Positions 29,128-38,458 of a stretch of DNA of 64,000 nt are shown one piece after another; positions within the stretch are counted from its first letter, which is position 1; the number at the start of each line of letters is the position of its first letter. The notes under the pieces are model-generated. The model was not told where the DNA came from. It made no database searches and worked only from the letters and a program-made list of their open reading frames with translations. The stretch spans positions 4,202,839 to 4,266,838 of the forward strand of contig NZ_AP027368.1 of the NCBI RefSeq assembly GCF_030296015.1, read 5' to 3'. The position numbers were made by a program, and so were the translations under genes. The DNA comes from Ferrimonas sp. YFM (GTDB lineage: Bacteria; Pseudomonadota; Gammaproteobacteria; Enterobacterales; Shewanellaceae).

Positions 29128-29598
29128 TTAACAGCCAGTACCGTCGACAACGTAACTTACTACACCGGCGGTATTGGTGTAAGTCAGCTTACAGGTGCCA
29201 TTGGAAGCGAAACCGTTAGGCACAATAGTTGCGGTATTGGTGCCTTCGAAGATGCCCCATTCTGCAGTAGCAACAGTGTCAGCCGCAGCCAGTTTGGCAC
29301 TGCCGAAGTCAGCATCTACCGCTTCGTCCAGAGCAGCAAAGGTAGGTGCAACGTAACCATTCACGATGGCCACACCAGCTACGCTGTCGCTTGATTCATT
29401 CTCTTTGCCTTCGATGGCTGCCTTGGCGTAGACCAGGGAGTTGGCCCCCTGTACCGAGGCTTTCATGCCATCCAGAGTGGCCTTGCGGGCATCATTCTGC
29501 AGGTTGATGAACTTAGGAGCGGCAGTAACGGCCAGGATACCCAGCACGATAATCACTACCACCAACTCAATCAGGGTAAAACCGGACTGTCGCTTCAT
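29128..29598 (-). CDS. mshA: MSHA major pilin MshA (copy 2, downstream)
   Basis: A 156-residue type IVa pilin. The leader MKRQSG is cleaved before FTLIELVVVIIVLGILAVTA, with Glu at +5. The helix continues APKFINLQNDARKATLDG. A C-terminal disulfide loop is likely between Cys in GTCKLTY and the final Cys. The body is about half identical by eye to the upstream paralogue at 29683, with nearly the same N-terminal 50 residues. One or both could be the fibre subunit. I call this copy mshA because it directly precedes mshC. Confidence 0.88.
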   Translation of the reverse strand: MKRQSGFTLIELVVVIIVLGILAVTAAPKFINLQNDARKATLDGMKASVQGANSLVYAKAAIEGKENESSDSVAGVAIVNGYVAPTFAALDEAVDADFGSAKLAAADTVATAEWGIFEGTNTATIVPNGFASNGTCKLTYTNTAGVVSYVVDGTGC

Positions 29599-29682
29599 AA
29601 CAAGAATCCCAAAAGGTCAAAAGTCGCCACTCGTGGCGATTAAACCGGGAAGCGCAAAGCGCTTCCCAAAAATTACGACTGA

Positions 29683-30189
29683 TTAACAGCCATTATCTTC
29701 GATGGTGTACTGAGCTACCGCACTGCTGGTCGCAGGAACATACTCCAACTGACAAGCTTTGGACTTATCAGCGCCAGTCACCACACTAACGCCTTCAGGA
29801 GTGATATACACAGTTCCGGAAGTAGTACTATCATCCACGCCCCATTCTGCATCAGTAAGATCAGCAGCGGCTTGAATTTGATCCTTGTCGGCAGCAAGAG
29901 AGCCAAAAACTGGGGTCACAGCAGTAGAGCTTCCCTCTACACTAATGTCATCGCAGCCTGCAGGTTTGGAAGCCAAAGTACAGTTCAGTGACAAATCGTT
30001 ATTGATGGCTGCTTTGGAATAAACCAGAGCATTGGCACTTTGCAAAGCACCCTTGGCACCTTGCAAGGTCGCAGCGCGAGCATCAGTCTGCAGGTCAATA
30101 AACTTAGGTGCGGCAGTCACTGCCAGGATGCCCAGAACGATGATCACCACCACCAGTTCAATCAGGGTAAAACCACGTTGTGCTTTCAT
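29683..30189 (-). CDS. MshA-like pilin paralogue (copy 1, upstream)
   Basis: A 168-residue type IVa pilin. The leader MKAQRG precedes FTLIELVVVIIVLGILAVTA, and the helix runs on as APKFIDLQTDARAATLQG. The body has an extra Cys pair (NCTLASKPAGCDD) absent from copy 2, and it ends in a Cys like copy 2. Tandem MshA-like genes are seen in some Shewanella and Alteromonas relatives. The pair probably arose by duplication and diverged in the surface-exposed part. A strong ribosome binding site is not obvious, but the start is fixed by the pilin leader. Confidence 0.85.
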   Translation of the reverse strand: MKAQRGFTLIELVVVIIVLGILAVTAAPKFIDLQTDARAATLQGAKGALQSANALVYSKAAINNDLSLNCTLASKPAGCDDISVEGSSTAVTPVFGSLAADKDQIQAAADLTDAEWGVDDSTTSGTVYITPEGVSVVTGADKSKACQLEYVPATSSAVAQYTIEDNGC

Positions 30190-30220
30190 AATCTTAATTC
30201 CGTACTAGTTACAACAAGTC

Positions 30221-30811
30221 TTAGTTGGAGAAGGTCACAACCTGGCCAGTACCAGGGTTGTATTTGAAGCCTTTTCCTTGGCCGCCATCGAAGCTGGCTG
30301 GCATGTTACTGGTGTCCAGAGTCGCCAGCTGGACGTAGTAGCACTCATCCAGGCCGGTAATATCAGTTCCACCGGGAATCACCAAGCTGCCACCAGTGCC
30401 GCCGCTCACATCTACTGCGTAACGGGCATCTGCCAAATCAGCCGCGTTTGCGCTACGCAGTACTGCTGGCGGTGGGCTTTGTAGAATTTCGTTAAAGACG
30501 TTCAGGCAGCGCGTTGCGTTCATGCTTGTAGGCGCCTGACCCTGCTGGCCCGACGGGTAGCCGTAGTCATTTACATTCACGTACTGACCATCGAGGACCA
30601 CATTTCCGTCATCCGGACGACCTTCCACTTCCCACTGAGCACGGGTAATGCCCACGGCAGAAGCAAAGCCACCTGCTACGCCCTCAGAGGCCGCGTCTTC
30701 GGCCTGATCGGTAATATCAATAAAGTGGGGAAGCGCTACAGCGGCCAGCAGGCCCAGCACTACAACCACGATAACCAACTCAACCAGAGAGAAACCGGTT
30801 TGTCTTTTCAT
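30221..30811 (-). CDS. mshB: MSHA pilin protein MshB
   Basis: A 196-residue prepilin that precedes the MshA genes. Leader MKRQTG then FSLVELVIVVVVLGLLAAVA with Glu at +5. The frame is open to 30835, but the start at 30811 gives the correct leader and is preceded by AAAAGGAAGCGAAAC. The body has two Cys residues (RCLN and ECYY). MshB is the minor pilin encoded just upstream of mshA in Vibrio and Shewanella. It is somewhat larger than typical MshB. Confidence 0.87.
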   Translation of the reverse strand: MKRQTGFSLVELVIVVVVLGLLAAVALPHFIDITDQAEDAASEGVAGGFASAVGITRAQWEVEGRPDDGNVVLDGQYVNVNDYGYPSGQQGQAPTSMNATRCLNVFNEILQSPPPAVLRSANAADLADARYAVDVSGGTGGSLVIPGGTDITGLDECYYVQLATLDTSNMPASFDGGQGKGFKYNPGTGQVVTFSN

Positions 30812-30912
30812 GTTTCGCTTCCTTTTGTCGCTCAAAAAAGAAAAAGTGTGATCCCAAACAAATTGTACCCTTAGGGTACCTAAAACAAAATCTTATATGC
30901 CAAAAGTGACGA

Positions 30913-31389
30913 TTATTCGTCGTCCGACAACAAAATGACGCTTCCTGTGGCGGAATCATACCGTAGAAACGGCTGTGAGTGAAAACTGACCCAGCAACTC
31001 TTGCCATCTTTACGAAGAGTTACATTGCTGTTGGACAACTCCCTCCCCATCATCATAGACCACCAATTAGCACAGTTACTTACAGGATCGGGCCAACCTC
31101 GATCATTTACCTGCATTTTTGTCTGAATCGGGCCCGACCCTGCGTCAGAGGTCGGAGCAGTCCAAAAAATCTCTTTCGGTCTGCCCTGTTGCATCCAGCT
31201 AACCCGCGCCAGGTTGACACTGGTCACAAGTCTCCCCTGCAGGATATAGGCCAAATTTCTGTCAATCTCGGGCTGCTTATTGTTCCAGCCACGCAGCAGC
31301 AAAAACATCACCGCCAACACCACCACCAGGGTGAGCAACTGGGAAAAATCGCGTTTTAAGCGCAACTCCACCCTCTGATGCAGATTCAT
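30913..31389 (-). CDS. mshF: MSHA biogenesis protein MshF
   Basis: A 158-residue protein with one N-terminal membrane helix (FSQLLTLVVVLAVMFLLLRGW, about 15-35) and a small periplasmic domain. MshF proteins are poorly conserved and have no known enzyme motif. The call rests on position between mshG and mshB and on this topology. The start at 31389 (ATG just past the mshG stop TAG) is preferred over the further-upstream in-frame start at 31425, which lies inside mshG. Confidence 0.8.
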   Translation of the reverse strand: MNLHQRVELRLKRDFSQLLTLVVVLAVMFLLLRGWNNKQPEIDRNLAYILQGRLVTSVNLARVSWMQQGRPKEIFWTAPTSDAGSGPIQTKMQVNDRGWPDPVSNCANWWSMMMGRELSNSNVTLRKDGKSCWVSFHSQPFLRYDSATGSVILLSDDE

Positions 31390-31391
31390 CA

Positions 31392-32609
31392 CTATCCGCC
31401 CTTGTAGGCACTGAACATGTCCCACATAGGCAGATACACACCCAGGGCCAGCACCATCACCATGGCCGCCACAATGATCAGCAGGATCGGCTCAATCTTG
31501 GCGGTCAGTGTCTTGAGGTCGTAATCCACCTCCCGCTCATAGTACTCGGCAGCATCATCCAGCAGTTCGTCGATGCGTCCGGTTTCCTCGCCCACCGACA
31601 ACATCTGCAGCACCAGAGGAGTGAACAGCTGCGACTGGGCCGCAGTACGGGTGATGGATTCGCCCCCCTCAATGCCACGGCGCATCTCAACAATGCGGTC
31701 GTGCATATAGCGATTGTCCACCGCATCGGCCACCAGAGAGAGGGACTGGTTCACGGGCACGCCGCCTCGCAGCATCATCGACAGGCTTCGGGCAAACCGG
31801 GCCAGAGTCGCCCTGTCGAGGATGGTGCCGATAATGGGCATGCGCAGCTTGAATCGGTCGAAGGTCCAGCGCCCCTTGTCCGTATTCAACCAAACACGCC
31901 AGCCGAAGATGGTGCCCACCAGCCCGACAATCAACAGCGGCCAATAGTTGAGGAAAAAGTCTGAAGTGCCAATCAGGATACGGGTGGGCAGAGGCAACTC
32001 GGCGCCAAACTTGGCAAACATCTTGGCAAACTCAGGGATCACCAAAACGTTAATCACCACCAGGGCGATGGCGATAAACGCCAGCACCAGGATAGGGTAA
32101 CGCAGTGCAGTATTGATGCGGCGCTTGGTGTCCTGCTCCATCTCAAGGTGAACGGACAGACGCTCAAACGCCTGGTCCAACTGACCGGTGTTTTCGCCCA
32201 CGTGCACCATGGCCACATACAGCTCGTTGAATACGTGGGGGTGCTGATTCAGGGCCGACGAGAGGGCATAGCCCGACGTCAGTTGACTGGCCACCTCTTT
32301 AAGAGCCTCAGACAACACCTTGCAGTGGGTGGACTCCGCCAGACCGTTAATAGCACGCAGCAAAGGGATGCCTGAGCGAGTCAGAGACAGCATCTGGCGG
32401 GTAAACATCTGCAAGTCTGCCATCTTCACCTTGCGGCGGAACAGCACCTTGAGATCGATGCTCTGAGACTCCCGCTTCAGCTCGATGCGCAGCGGCACTA
32501 TGGCGCGGCGCATCAGTTGATCGGCGGCGGCACTCTCATTGGCCGCTTCCAGCACCCCTTCCACCTGGGTACCACTGCCATCCCGCCCCTGATATCGGTA
32601 GTGCGCCAT
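31392..32609 (-). CDS. mshG: MSHA inner-membrane platform protein MshG
   Basis: A 405-residue GspF/PilC-family platform protein. It has two GspF domains, each of about 120 residues: the first starts FTRQMLSLTRSGIPLLRAI near 70, the second FARSLSMMLRGGVPVNQSL near 270. Three membrane segments are visible at about 170-190, 220-240 and 375-397. It transmits the motor force from MshE to the growing fibre. The start is one base after the mshE stop. Confidence 0.93.
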   Translation of the reverse strand: MAHYRYQGRDGSGTQVEGVLEAANESAAADQLMRRAIVPLRIELKRESQSIDLKVLFRRKVKMADLQMFTRQMLSLTRSGIPLLRAINGLAESTHCKVLSEALKEVASQLTSGYALSSALNQHPHVFNELYVAMVHVGENTGQLDQAFERLSVHLEMEQDTKRRINTALRYPILVLAFIAIALVVINVLVIPEFAKMFAKFGAELPLPTRILIGTSDFFLNYWPLLIVGLVGTIFGWRVWLNTDKGRWTFDRFKLRMPIIGTILDRATLARFARSLSMMLRGGVPVNQSLSLVADAVDNRYMHDRIVEMRRGIEGGESITRTAAQSQLFTPLVLQMLSVGEETGRIDELLDDAAEYYEREVDYDLKTLTAKIEPILLIIVAAMVMVLALGVYLPMWDMFSAYKGG

Positions 32610-32610
32610 A

Positions 32611-34365
32611 TCAGCCTCTCATCTCGCGGGCACGGTCAATCAGAGGGGAGGCCAGTTCACTGACATCCTCGGCCAGGCGCATGGCATCTTCGATGCTGGT
32701 GATCCCTTGAGAGGCATACTCCAGCGCACTGTCCACCAAGGGGCGGAACTGACCGCTGTTGCGCACCGCGGCGGCAAACTCATCCGGGCTGCCCTTACGC
32801 AGCGCTTCCACCATGGGCTCATCCAGCTCCAGCATCTCGAACACACCGATACGGCCACGATAACCAGTATGGTTGCAGTATTGGCAGCCCCGGCCTTTAC
32901 GGTAATTCTGGGATTCGTGCTCCACCTGGGGCTGAATATGGCGCAACCAAGCCATCTCGGAAGGTGGCGGCGTGTGGTCCTCACCACAGCGTGGACAGAT
33001 GCGCCGTACCAGTCGCTGGGCGATGATCGCCCGCAGGGCACTGGCCACCAGATAAGGGGCCGCCCCCATATCAATCAATCGCAGGGTCGAGGTGATGGCG
33101 TCGTTGGTGTGCAGGGTCGAGAGCACCAGGTGACCGGTGATCGCGCCTCGCAAACCAATCTCGGCGGTTTCCTGGTCTCGCATCTCACCGACCATGATGA
33201 TGTCAGGATCCTGACGCAAAGTGGTGCGCAGTACTTCGGAGAAGCCCAGGCCAATTTTCTGATTCACCTGCACCTGATTCACTCGAGGCAAACGGTATTC
33301 CACCGGGTCCTCTACGGTGATGATCTTGGCGTTGGGCTTGTTCAGCTCATTCAGTGCCGCATAGAGGGTGGTGGTTTTACCCGAGCCGGTCGGCCCGGTC
33401 ACCAGGATCATGCCGTGTGGGCGATTAATCTGGTGTCGCAGGCGGGCAATGATCTCCGCCGGCATCCCGGTCTGTTCCAGCTCCAGTAAGCCAGCGGACT
33501 GGTCCAGCAATCGCATCACCACAGACTCACCAAACTGAACCGGCATGGTGGACACCCGCACATCCAGTTGGTGCTTACCCACTTCGAAGTGGAAGCGGCC
33601 ATCCTGGGGAATCCTTTTCTCGGAGATATCCAGGCTGGCCATCAATTTGATCCTCAGCACCAGAGCACCGGCAATGCCGTACTCGGTCAGCACGGTTTCC
33701 TGAAGCTGACCATCCACCCGCTGGCGAATCCTCAGCTCCTTGTCACCGGGCTCAATGTGGATGTCCGAAGCCCGGATACGGATGGCATCCTCGAAGATGG
33801 AGTTGAGCAGCCGAACCACGGTGGCTTCGTTATCTGCATCCTGGGCCGTGATGCTGGCCAGGTCGAACTCCTGCTCCTGCTGGTGCTCCTGCTGCAGCTC
33901 ACCGGCGATGGAGGCGATGCGATCCGTCTGGCGATAGAGGCTGTCGATCCCCTCAAACAACTGGCTTTCGGTCACCAGGGCCAGCTCCACCATACGGGGA
34001 GATAGCATAGGCACTATGGCGTCGTAAGCCGCCAGGTCCGCCGGGTCGCTCATGGCCACGGTGGCGCGATTGTCGTCGGCGTCGATCACCAGGGCGCGGA
34101 AGCGGCGGGCGTGCATCTCGGGGATCAACTTCACCACATTGGGGTCGAGCCGACGCTCACTGATGTCCACGAAGGGCACATTCATCTGCCTGGAGAGGAA
34201 AGAGAGCAGCTGCTCCTCGCCGATAAATCCGAGATCGATCAGGGTACGCCCCAGCTTACGGCCACCACTGCGCTGGGCGGTCAGTGCCTGATTCAGCTGC
34301 TCTTCGGTAATGATCTGCTGACTGACCAGCAAATCACCCAAACGCTGTTTTAACTGAGGTTTCAT
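32611..34365 (-). CDS. mshE: MSHA pilus extension ATPase MshE with N-terminal c-di-GMP domain
   Basis: A 584-residue secretion-type ATPase. The N-terminal domain has two 24-residue MshEN motifs, RLGDLL...LTAQ at residues 8-31 and KLGRTLIDLGFI...LSRQ at 37-60, which bind c-di-GMP in the V. cholerae homologue. The ATPase domain has Walker A GPTGSGKTTT near residue 325, the Asp box RTTLRQDPDIIMVGEMRD, and the His box. A zinc-binding Cys4 set (CPRCGEDH and CQYCNHTGYRG) follows near 455-500. It should drive MSHA extension under c-di-GMP control. It overlaps mshN by four bases. Confidence 0.95.
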   Translation of the reverse strand: MKPQLKQRLGDLLVSQQIITEEQLNQALTAQRSGGRKLGRTLIDLGFIGEEQLLSFLSRQMNVPFVDISERRLDPNVVKLIPEMHARRFRALVIDADDNRATVAMSDPADLAAYDAIVPMLSPRMVELALVTESQLFEGIDSLYRQTDRIASIAGELQQEHQQEQEFDLASITAQDADNEATVVRLLNSIFEDAIRIRASDIHIEPGDKELRIRQRVDGQLQETVLTEYGIAGALVLRIKLMASLDISEKRIPQDGRFHFEVGKHQLDVRVSTMPVQFGESVVMRLLDQSAGLLELEQTGMPAEIIARLRHQINRPHGMILVTGPTGSGKTTTLYAALNELNKPNAKIITVEDPVEYRLPRVNQVQVNQKIGLGFSEVLRTTLRQDPDIIMVGEMRDQETAEIGLRGAITGHLVLSTLHTNDAITSTLRLIDMGAAPYLVASALRAIIAQRLVRRICPRCGEDHTPPPSEMAWLRHIQPQVEHESQNYRKGRGCQYCNHTGYRGRIGVFEMLELDEPMVEALRKGSPDEFAAAVRNSGQFRPLVDSALEYASQGITSIEDAMRLAEDVSELASPLIDRAREMRG

Positions 34366-35531
34366 CCTGCGTCTCCAAGCTGTTGCAAGCGCTGCTCAAT
34401 GTATCGTCTGGCGCTGTCCGACAGAGTGCGGGTGGACAACGCCTGGCGGTAAGCGGAAGCCGCCTCGCCATAGTTGCCGAGCCGGTCCAGGCTGTGGGCC
34501 AGACCCAGCCACCAGCGCCCCTGACGGGGATCGGCATTGGCCAGTCCCCGGTAATCATTAACCGCCAGCGTGAGCATCGACAACTCCCTGGCCAGATCCG
34601 CCCGCCGGGCCATCATCGGCAGCGACAGGGGTTGTTGGTTCAGTTGTCCCAGCCACAGGGCCGCCTGCTCACGGGCACCGGAGCCCAGGGCGACCTCGGC
34701 GGCGGTAAGAGGGTAATCCAGCTCCCCGGGCCAGCGGCGGCTGGCCTCCGCCAGAATCACCAGAGCCTCCCCTGGATCACTGACTGCCAGACGCTGAGCC
34801 AACAGCACCCGGGCCTGATGCAGAGACGCGTCCAGGGCCAGGGCCTGACGCAATGCATCTGTGTCTTGCTGCTCCTTCCCCTGCTGGTAGAGCGCCTGTG
34901 CCTGCTGCTTATGGGAAAGTTTGGCCGGCGCCACCACCATCACCTGCCGCTTGGGCTTCGGCTCGGTAACCTGTGCCGTCTCTTCGGTTTGTGGCGACCT
35001 TAGCGGCTCATCAACATCGGTCGTCTCGACCTCCTCTACCCCGTTGGTTTGGGTTGAGGCCAGATCCAGGGTCACCGGCTCGGTCACCCCTTTGGGCTTG
35101 GCGAGGGGCTCGGGCGCTCCAGGTGCTGCCTTTATCTCTGGCGGAAGTTCGGCAACAGTTGAATGGGCCAGAGCCTCAGGTTCGGGTTGCGGCACAGGCT
35201 CAGGCTGTGCCTCAATCGGTGCGGCTTCAACATCAGGTGTGGTGCCCGGCTCACTCGCCACAGCCGGTGCCTCTGTAGGCACAACTGGCATCGGATTCAC
35301 CGCCTCAACGCCCTGCTGTGGGGAGTTGTCGGCCAGACGCACCTGCAGTCTTGGCCAGAGTCCCACCCAGATCACCAGGGTCAGCACCAGGCTGAGCAGC
35401 AGAATCCACCACCAGCCGCTGCGCTTATTCTGCCCCTGATGAGGCAGGGTGGCACTGGCCAGATTCGGCTGGAGAATCCTCTGACGCTGCTGCTGGTCCA
35501 GGTCCTTCAGCATCTTGTTGATGACGCTCAT
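34362..35531 (-). CDS. mshN: MSHA biogenesis protein MshN (TPR)
   Basis: A 389-residue bitopic protein. A short cytoplasmic start (MSVINKMLKDLDQQQRQR) precedes a membrane segment (WILLLSLVLTLVIWVGLW, about 43-60). A long Pro/Glu-rich linker at about 75-210 and TPR-like helical repeats at about 230-385 follow. I use the ATG at 35531, which overlaps the mshM stop as ATGA. The open frame upstream to 35624 lies inside mshM. The function is structural in MSHA assembly, partner unknown. Confidence 0.87.
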   Translation of the reverse strand: MSVINKMLKDLDQQQRQRILQPNLASATLPHQGQNKRSGWWWILLLSLVLTLVIWVGLWPRLQVRLADNSPQQGVEAVNPMPVVPTEAPAVASEPGTTPDVEAAPIEAQPEPVPQPEPEALAHSTVAELPPEIKAAPGAPEPLAKPKGVTEPVTLDLASTQTNGVEEVETTDVDEPLRSPQTEETAQVTEPKPKRQVMVVAPAKLSHKQQAQALYQQGKEQQDTDALRQALALDASLHQARVLLAQRLAVSDPGEALVILAEASRRWPGELDYPLTAAEVALGSGAREQAALWLGQLNQQPLSLPMMARRADLARELSMLTLAVNDYRGLANADPRQGRWWLGLAHSLDRLGNYGEAASAYRQALSTRTLSDSARRYIEQRLQQLGDAG

Positions 35532-36445
35532 AAGGGCCCCTCCAGATAGAGGCTCAACGCCAATCCGGCACCCGCCAGCAGCAACATGGTCAAAGAGAGC
35601 ACCATCAGCAGGTTCTCCCGCCACCAGGGGAGCAGGGTCTGCGCCGCTTCGGTATCGGATACTGCAGAACGAATCATCTCATTGCTGACCTTTTCCCGTT
35701 CACCGGCCCCGTAAGCAAGCATCAGCGCCTTATGGCAGAGCACGTTCAGCAACCTGGGAATGCCCCCGGACGCCCGGTGCAACCAGGCCATCTGCTGCCA
35801 GTTGAACAAGGGTTTGCCCTGATAACCAGCAACCGCAAGCCGGTGCTCCACGTAACCGCAGGTCTCCTCCAGAGTCAGCCCTCTCAGCTTGTAGCTGAAG
35901 GTGATCCTCTGCCGAAGCTGACGGAACTTGCTCTCGGCCAGCCGCTGTTCCAGCTCGGGCTGGCCAAACAGCACCACCTGCATCAGCTTGGCGTACTCGG
36001 TTTCCAGATTGGTGAACAGCCTCAGGGCCTCCAGGCTCTCATCAGGCAGCGCCTGGGCTTCATCGAGCAGCAGTACCACCCGCTTACCCTGACCAGCCAG
36101 CTCCATCAGCCTGTGGCTGATCGCCTCGGTCAGGTGATGCTGGTCTCCCTTGGGGACTATGCCCAACTCGGCGGCGACGGCCTGGCGAAGCTCATCGGCT
36201 TTCAGGTAGGGGTTGGGCAGGTAGGCGATCTGATATTGATCCCCCAGCTCGTTCAGCATCTTTCGGCACAACAGGGTTTTACCCGTGCCCACTTCGCCGG
36301 TCACCTTGATGAACCCCTCACCCGCCGCCAGGGCGGTATGCAGAACCTGAAGCGCCTCCACATGGGGCGCTATCTGCATAAAGAACTGAGTGTTGGGGGT
36401 CAGGGAGAAAGGCAGCTCCCTTAAACCAAAGTGATACAGATACAT
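35528..36445 (-). CDS. mshM: MSHA biogenesis ATPase MshM (ExeA/GspA-like)
   Basis: A 305-residue AAA+ ATPase with Walker A GEVGTGKTLLCRK near residue 50 and Walker B VVLLLDEAQALPDE near 120. It has a sensor region and one C-terminal membrane segment (LLMVLSLTMLLLAGAGLAL). It resembles ExeA/GspA, which help insert the secretin through peptidoglycan. It is encoded directly after the secretin gene mshL (four bases apart) and overlaps mshN. Confidence 0.92.
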   Translation of the reverse strand: MYLYHFGLRELPFSLTPNTQFFMQIAPHVEALQVLHTALAAGEGFIKVTGEVGTGKTLLCRKMLNELGDQYQIAYLPNPYLKADELRQAVAAELGIVPKGDQHHLTEAISHRLMELAGQGKRVVLLLDEAQALPDESLEALRLFTNLETEYAKLMQVVLFGQPELEQRLAESKFRQLRQRITFSYKLRGLTLEETCGYVEHRLAVAGYQGKPLFNWQQMAWLHRASGGIPRLLNVLCHKALMLAYGAGEREKVSNEMIRSAVSDTEAAQTLLPWWRENLLMVLSLTMLLLAGAGLALSLYLEGPL

Positions 36446-36449
36446 AAAC

Positions 36450-38144
36450 TCAGTTTGTTGGGTACCAGGTGTCGATCAGTGTCTGAGACTGTTCCAGCTG
36501 CTGTTTCCAGGTGCCGTTCTCAATCACCGTGGGTTTGAGCAGAATCACCAACTCCGTCTTGGACTCCCGCTGAGACGTGTTGGTGAACAGCATACCCAGG
36601 CCGGGAATGTCCCCCAGCAGAGGCACCTTAGACTCAATGTCCTCTTTCAGGGTCTTCATCAAACCGCCAATTACCACCACATCGCCGCTGCTGGCCCGCA
36701 CCAGGGTATCGGACTCACGGATGTCGCTCTGGGCCAAAGGCAGCTGCACCAGGTCACCCAGTACGTTGATGGACTTCACCTGCTCGGAGATGTCGGACAC
36801 AGAGGGACGAACGTGCAGCAGCACTTCACCCTCTTTGGAGATCTGCGGGGTCACATCCAGGGCAATGCCGGAGAAGAAGGGGGTCAGCTCAATCTCAGGA
36901 TTATTGATGGCGGTATTACCAGCTACCGTGGTGGTACTGGACACCTCGGTGACGAAATACTCATCGGTGCCCACCTTGATGATGGCCTTCTGGTTATTGG
37001 TGGCGGTTACCCTTGGGCTGGACAGGGTATCCACGTCGCCCTGGGTATCCAGCAGATTGATCACCGCATTGAAATCGGAGTTGGAGAAGGTCAGGCTGGT
37101 GAGATTACCCAACGCCTGAGTGACTTGGTTACCAAACTCACCCTCACTGGTGCCGCCGGACCAGACGTTGCTGGCGCCCTGACCATCGTCCAGCAGAGTC
37201 CACTGAATTCCCTGTTGGAATCCATCGTTCAACCGCACTTCCAGAATGCGCGCTTCCAGAATCACCTGGCGTTGCATATGCTCCTGAGCCTGCCCCAGGA
37301 ACTCGCCCACCAGGCGCAGCTCCTCAGGATTGGCCCGTACCGTTACCAGGCCCGCCTGGGGCAAAACCACCACAGAGCGGCCCTGACCGGATCCCACAAG
37401 GGTGGTCACACTCTCTTTCAGTTCACCCCAGAAGTGACTTTCATTGAGCGTCTCGATGCGAGTGCCAGTTGCGACCTCGCCACTGCCTGAGGGGTCATTG
37501 CTGCTGTCATTCTGGTTGTTATTGCCGGAACTTGAATTGTTATTGCTGTTGGAGTCGTTGTTGTTGGAGCCACTGCCGTTGTTGTTGTCATCAGTCAGAC
37601 GACCAGAGCTGACACTGGTCACCGTCAGGCCCGCACGCTTCATGTGCAGGTAGTTCACCGCAAAGGTTTCGGAGCGCATACCCGTTGGGTAGACCTGCAA
37701 CACCCGGCCGCTGCGACGCACATCGTAACCGTAGATATCCTCGACGGTCTTCAGTACCTCATCGATGGTCACCTGCTTCAGATTCAGGGAGATGGTGCCC
37801 TGAACGCCGGGATGCACCGCCACGCTGTAACGGCTGCCCTCCACCAGGCTGGCAAAGAACACCTGTGCATCCACATCCTTGGCTGCTACGTCCACCAAGG
37901 GCTGGGCACGGCGGCTATCCGGCAAGCGCGGGACCGCCAGTTCCTGGGCAACGTCCGTCGGCAACGCCATGGGCGGCGCTACCTTATTGCTCTTTACTTG
38001 CTGCTCCTCCAGCGCCCGGTTCAGCGCCTGCTTAGTATCCACCGGATCTTGACGGTCCTCCGGCAGAGACTGACAGCCGGCCAACAGCACAGCCGCCAAT
38101 GGCAGGCAACGAAGTAGGGTCATCGATTCCCTGATATTTCTCAT
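36450..38144 (-). CDS. mshL: MSHA outer-membrane secretin MshL
   Basis: A 564-residue secretin lipoprotein through which the MSHA fibre crosses the outer membrane. The lipobox LLAGC ends the signal peptide near residue 24. N-domains occupy about 75-290, and the secretin core lies at about 330-555 (SKVPLLGDIPGLGMLF). Between the N-domains, about residues 185-222 form an Asn/Ser/Gly low-complexity linker encoded by GTT-rich DNA at 37485-37590. The ATG at 38144 overlaps the mshK stop; the second ATG at 38123, preceded by CAGGGA, is an alternative. Confidence 0.93.
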   Translation of the reverse strand: MRNIRESMTLLRCLPLAAVLLAGCQSLPEDRQDPVDTKQALNRALEEQQVKSNKVAPPMALPTDVAQELAVPRLPDSRRAQPLVDVAAKDVDAQVFFASLVEGSRYSVAVHPGVQGTISLNLKQVTIDEVLKTVEDIYGYDVRRSGRVLQVYPTGMRSETFAVNYLHMKRAGLTVTSVSSGRLTDDNNNGSGSNNNDSNSNNNSSSGNNNQNDSSNDPSGSGEVATGTRIETLNESHFWGELKESVTTLVGSGQGRSVVVLPQAGLVTVRANPEELRLVGEFLGQAQEHMQRQVILEARILEVRLNDGFQQGIQWTLLDDGQGASNVWSGGTSEGEFGNQVTQALGNLTSLTFSNSDFNAVINLLDTQGDVDTLSSPRVTATNNQKAIIKVGTDEYFVTEVSSTTTVAGNTAINNPEIELTPFFSGIALDVTPQISKEGEVLLHVRPSVSDISEQVKSINVLGDLVQLPLAQSDIRESDTLVRASSGDVVVIGGLMKTLKEDIESKVPLLGDIPGLGMLFTNTSQRESKTELVILLKPTVIENGTWKQQLEQSQTLIDTWYPTN

Positions 38145-38458
38145 AATTGGACACCTAGCTTGGGAAACAGAACCAGCTTGCGACCATCCGCCAGCCAGAC
38201 TGCATCTCGTTCAATTCTTTTTATTGTTGAACCCATCAGGGCGGCTCCCGTTTCGAAGGATTGCCCACCTATGATGGCGACACGCTTATCTTTGGACACC
38301 AGAATGGACTGCAACTGGCCGTTGGACGCCACCGGCGCCGCAGCCTGAGGTACCTGAGCCGCCCAGGTGGGTGGCTTAGTCGGATCCCTCAGGGACTCGG
38401 CCTGAATGTCAGCGACCAGAGAAAAGCTCAAAGTCAGTGCGAGGACGCGTACCAACAC
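38141..38458 (-). CDS. mshK: MSHA biogenesis protein MshK
   Basis: A 105-residue periplasmic protein with a signal peptide (VLALTLSFSLVADIQA, cleavage near 20). The motif SLRDPTKPP at about 22-30 is typical of MshK and the GspC-like PilP group. It probably assists the secretin and is encoded right before mshL. Its first codons overlap the end of mshJ by 50 bases in another frame, which is a longer overlap than elsewhere in the operon. Confidence 0.85.
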   Translation of the reverse strand: MLVRVLALTLSFSLVADIQAESLRDPTKPPTWAAQVPQAAAPVASNGQLQSILVSKDKRVAIIGGQSFETGAALMGSTIKRIERDAVWLADGRKLVLFPKLGVQL

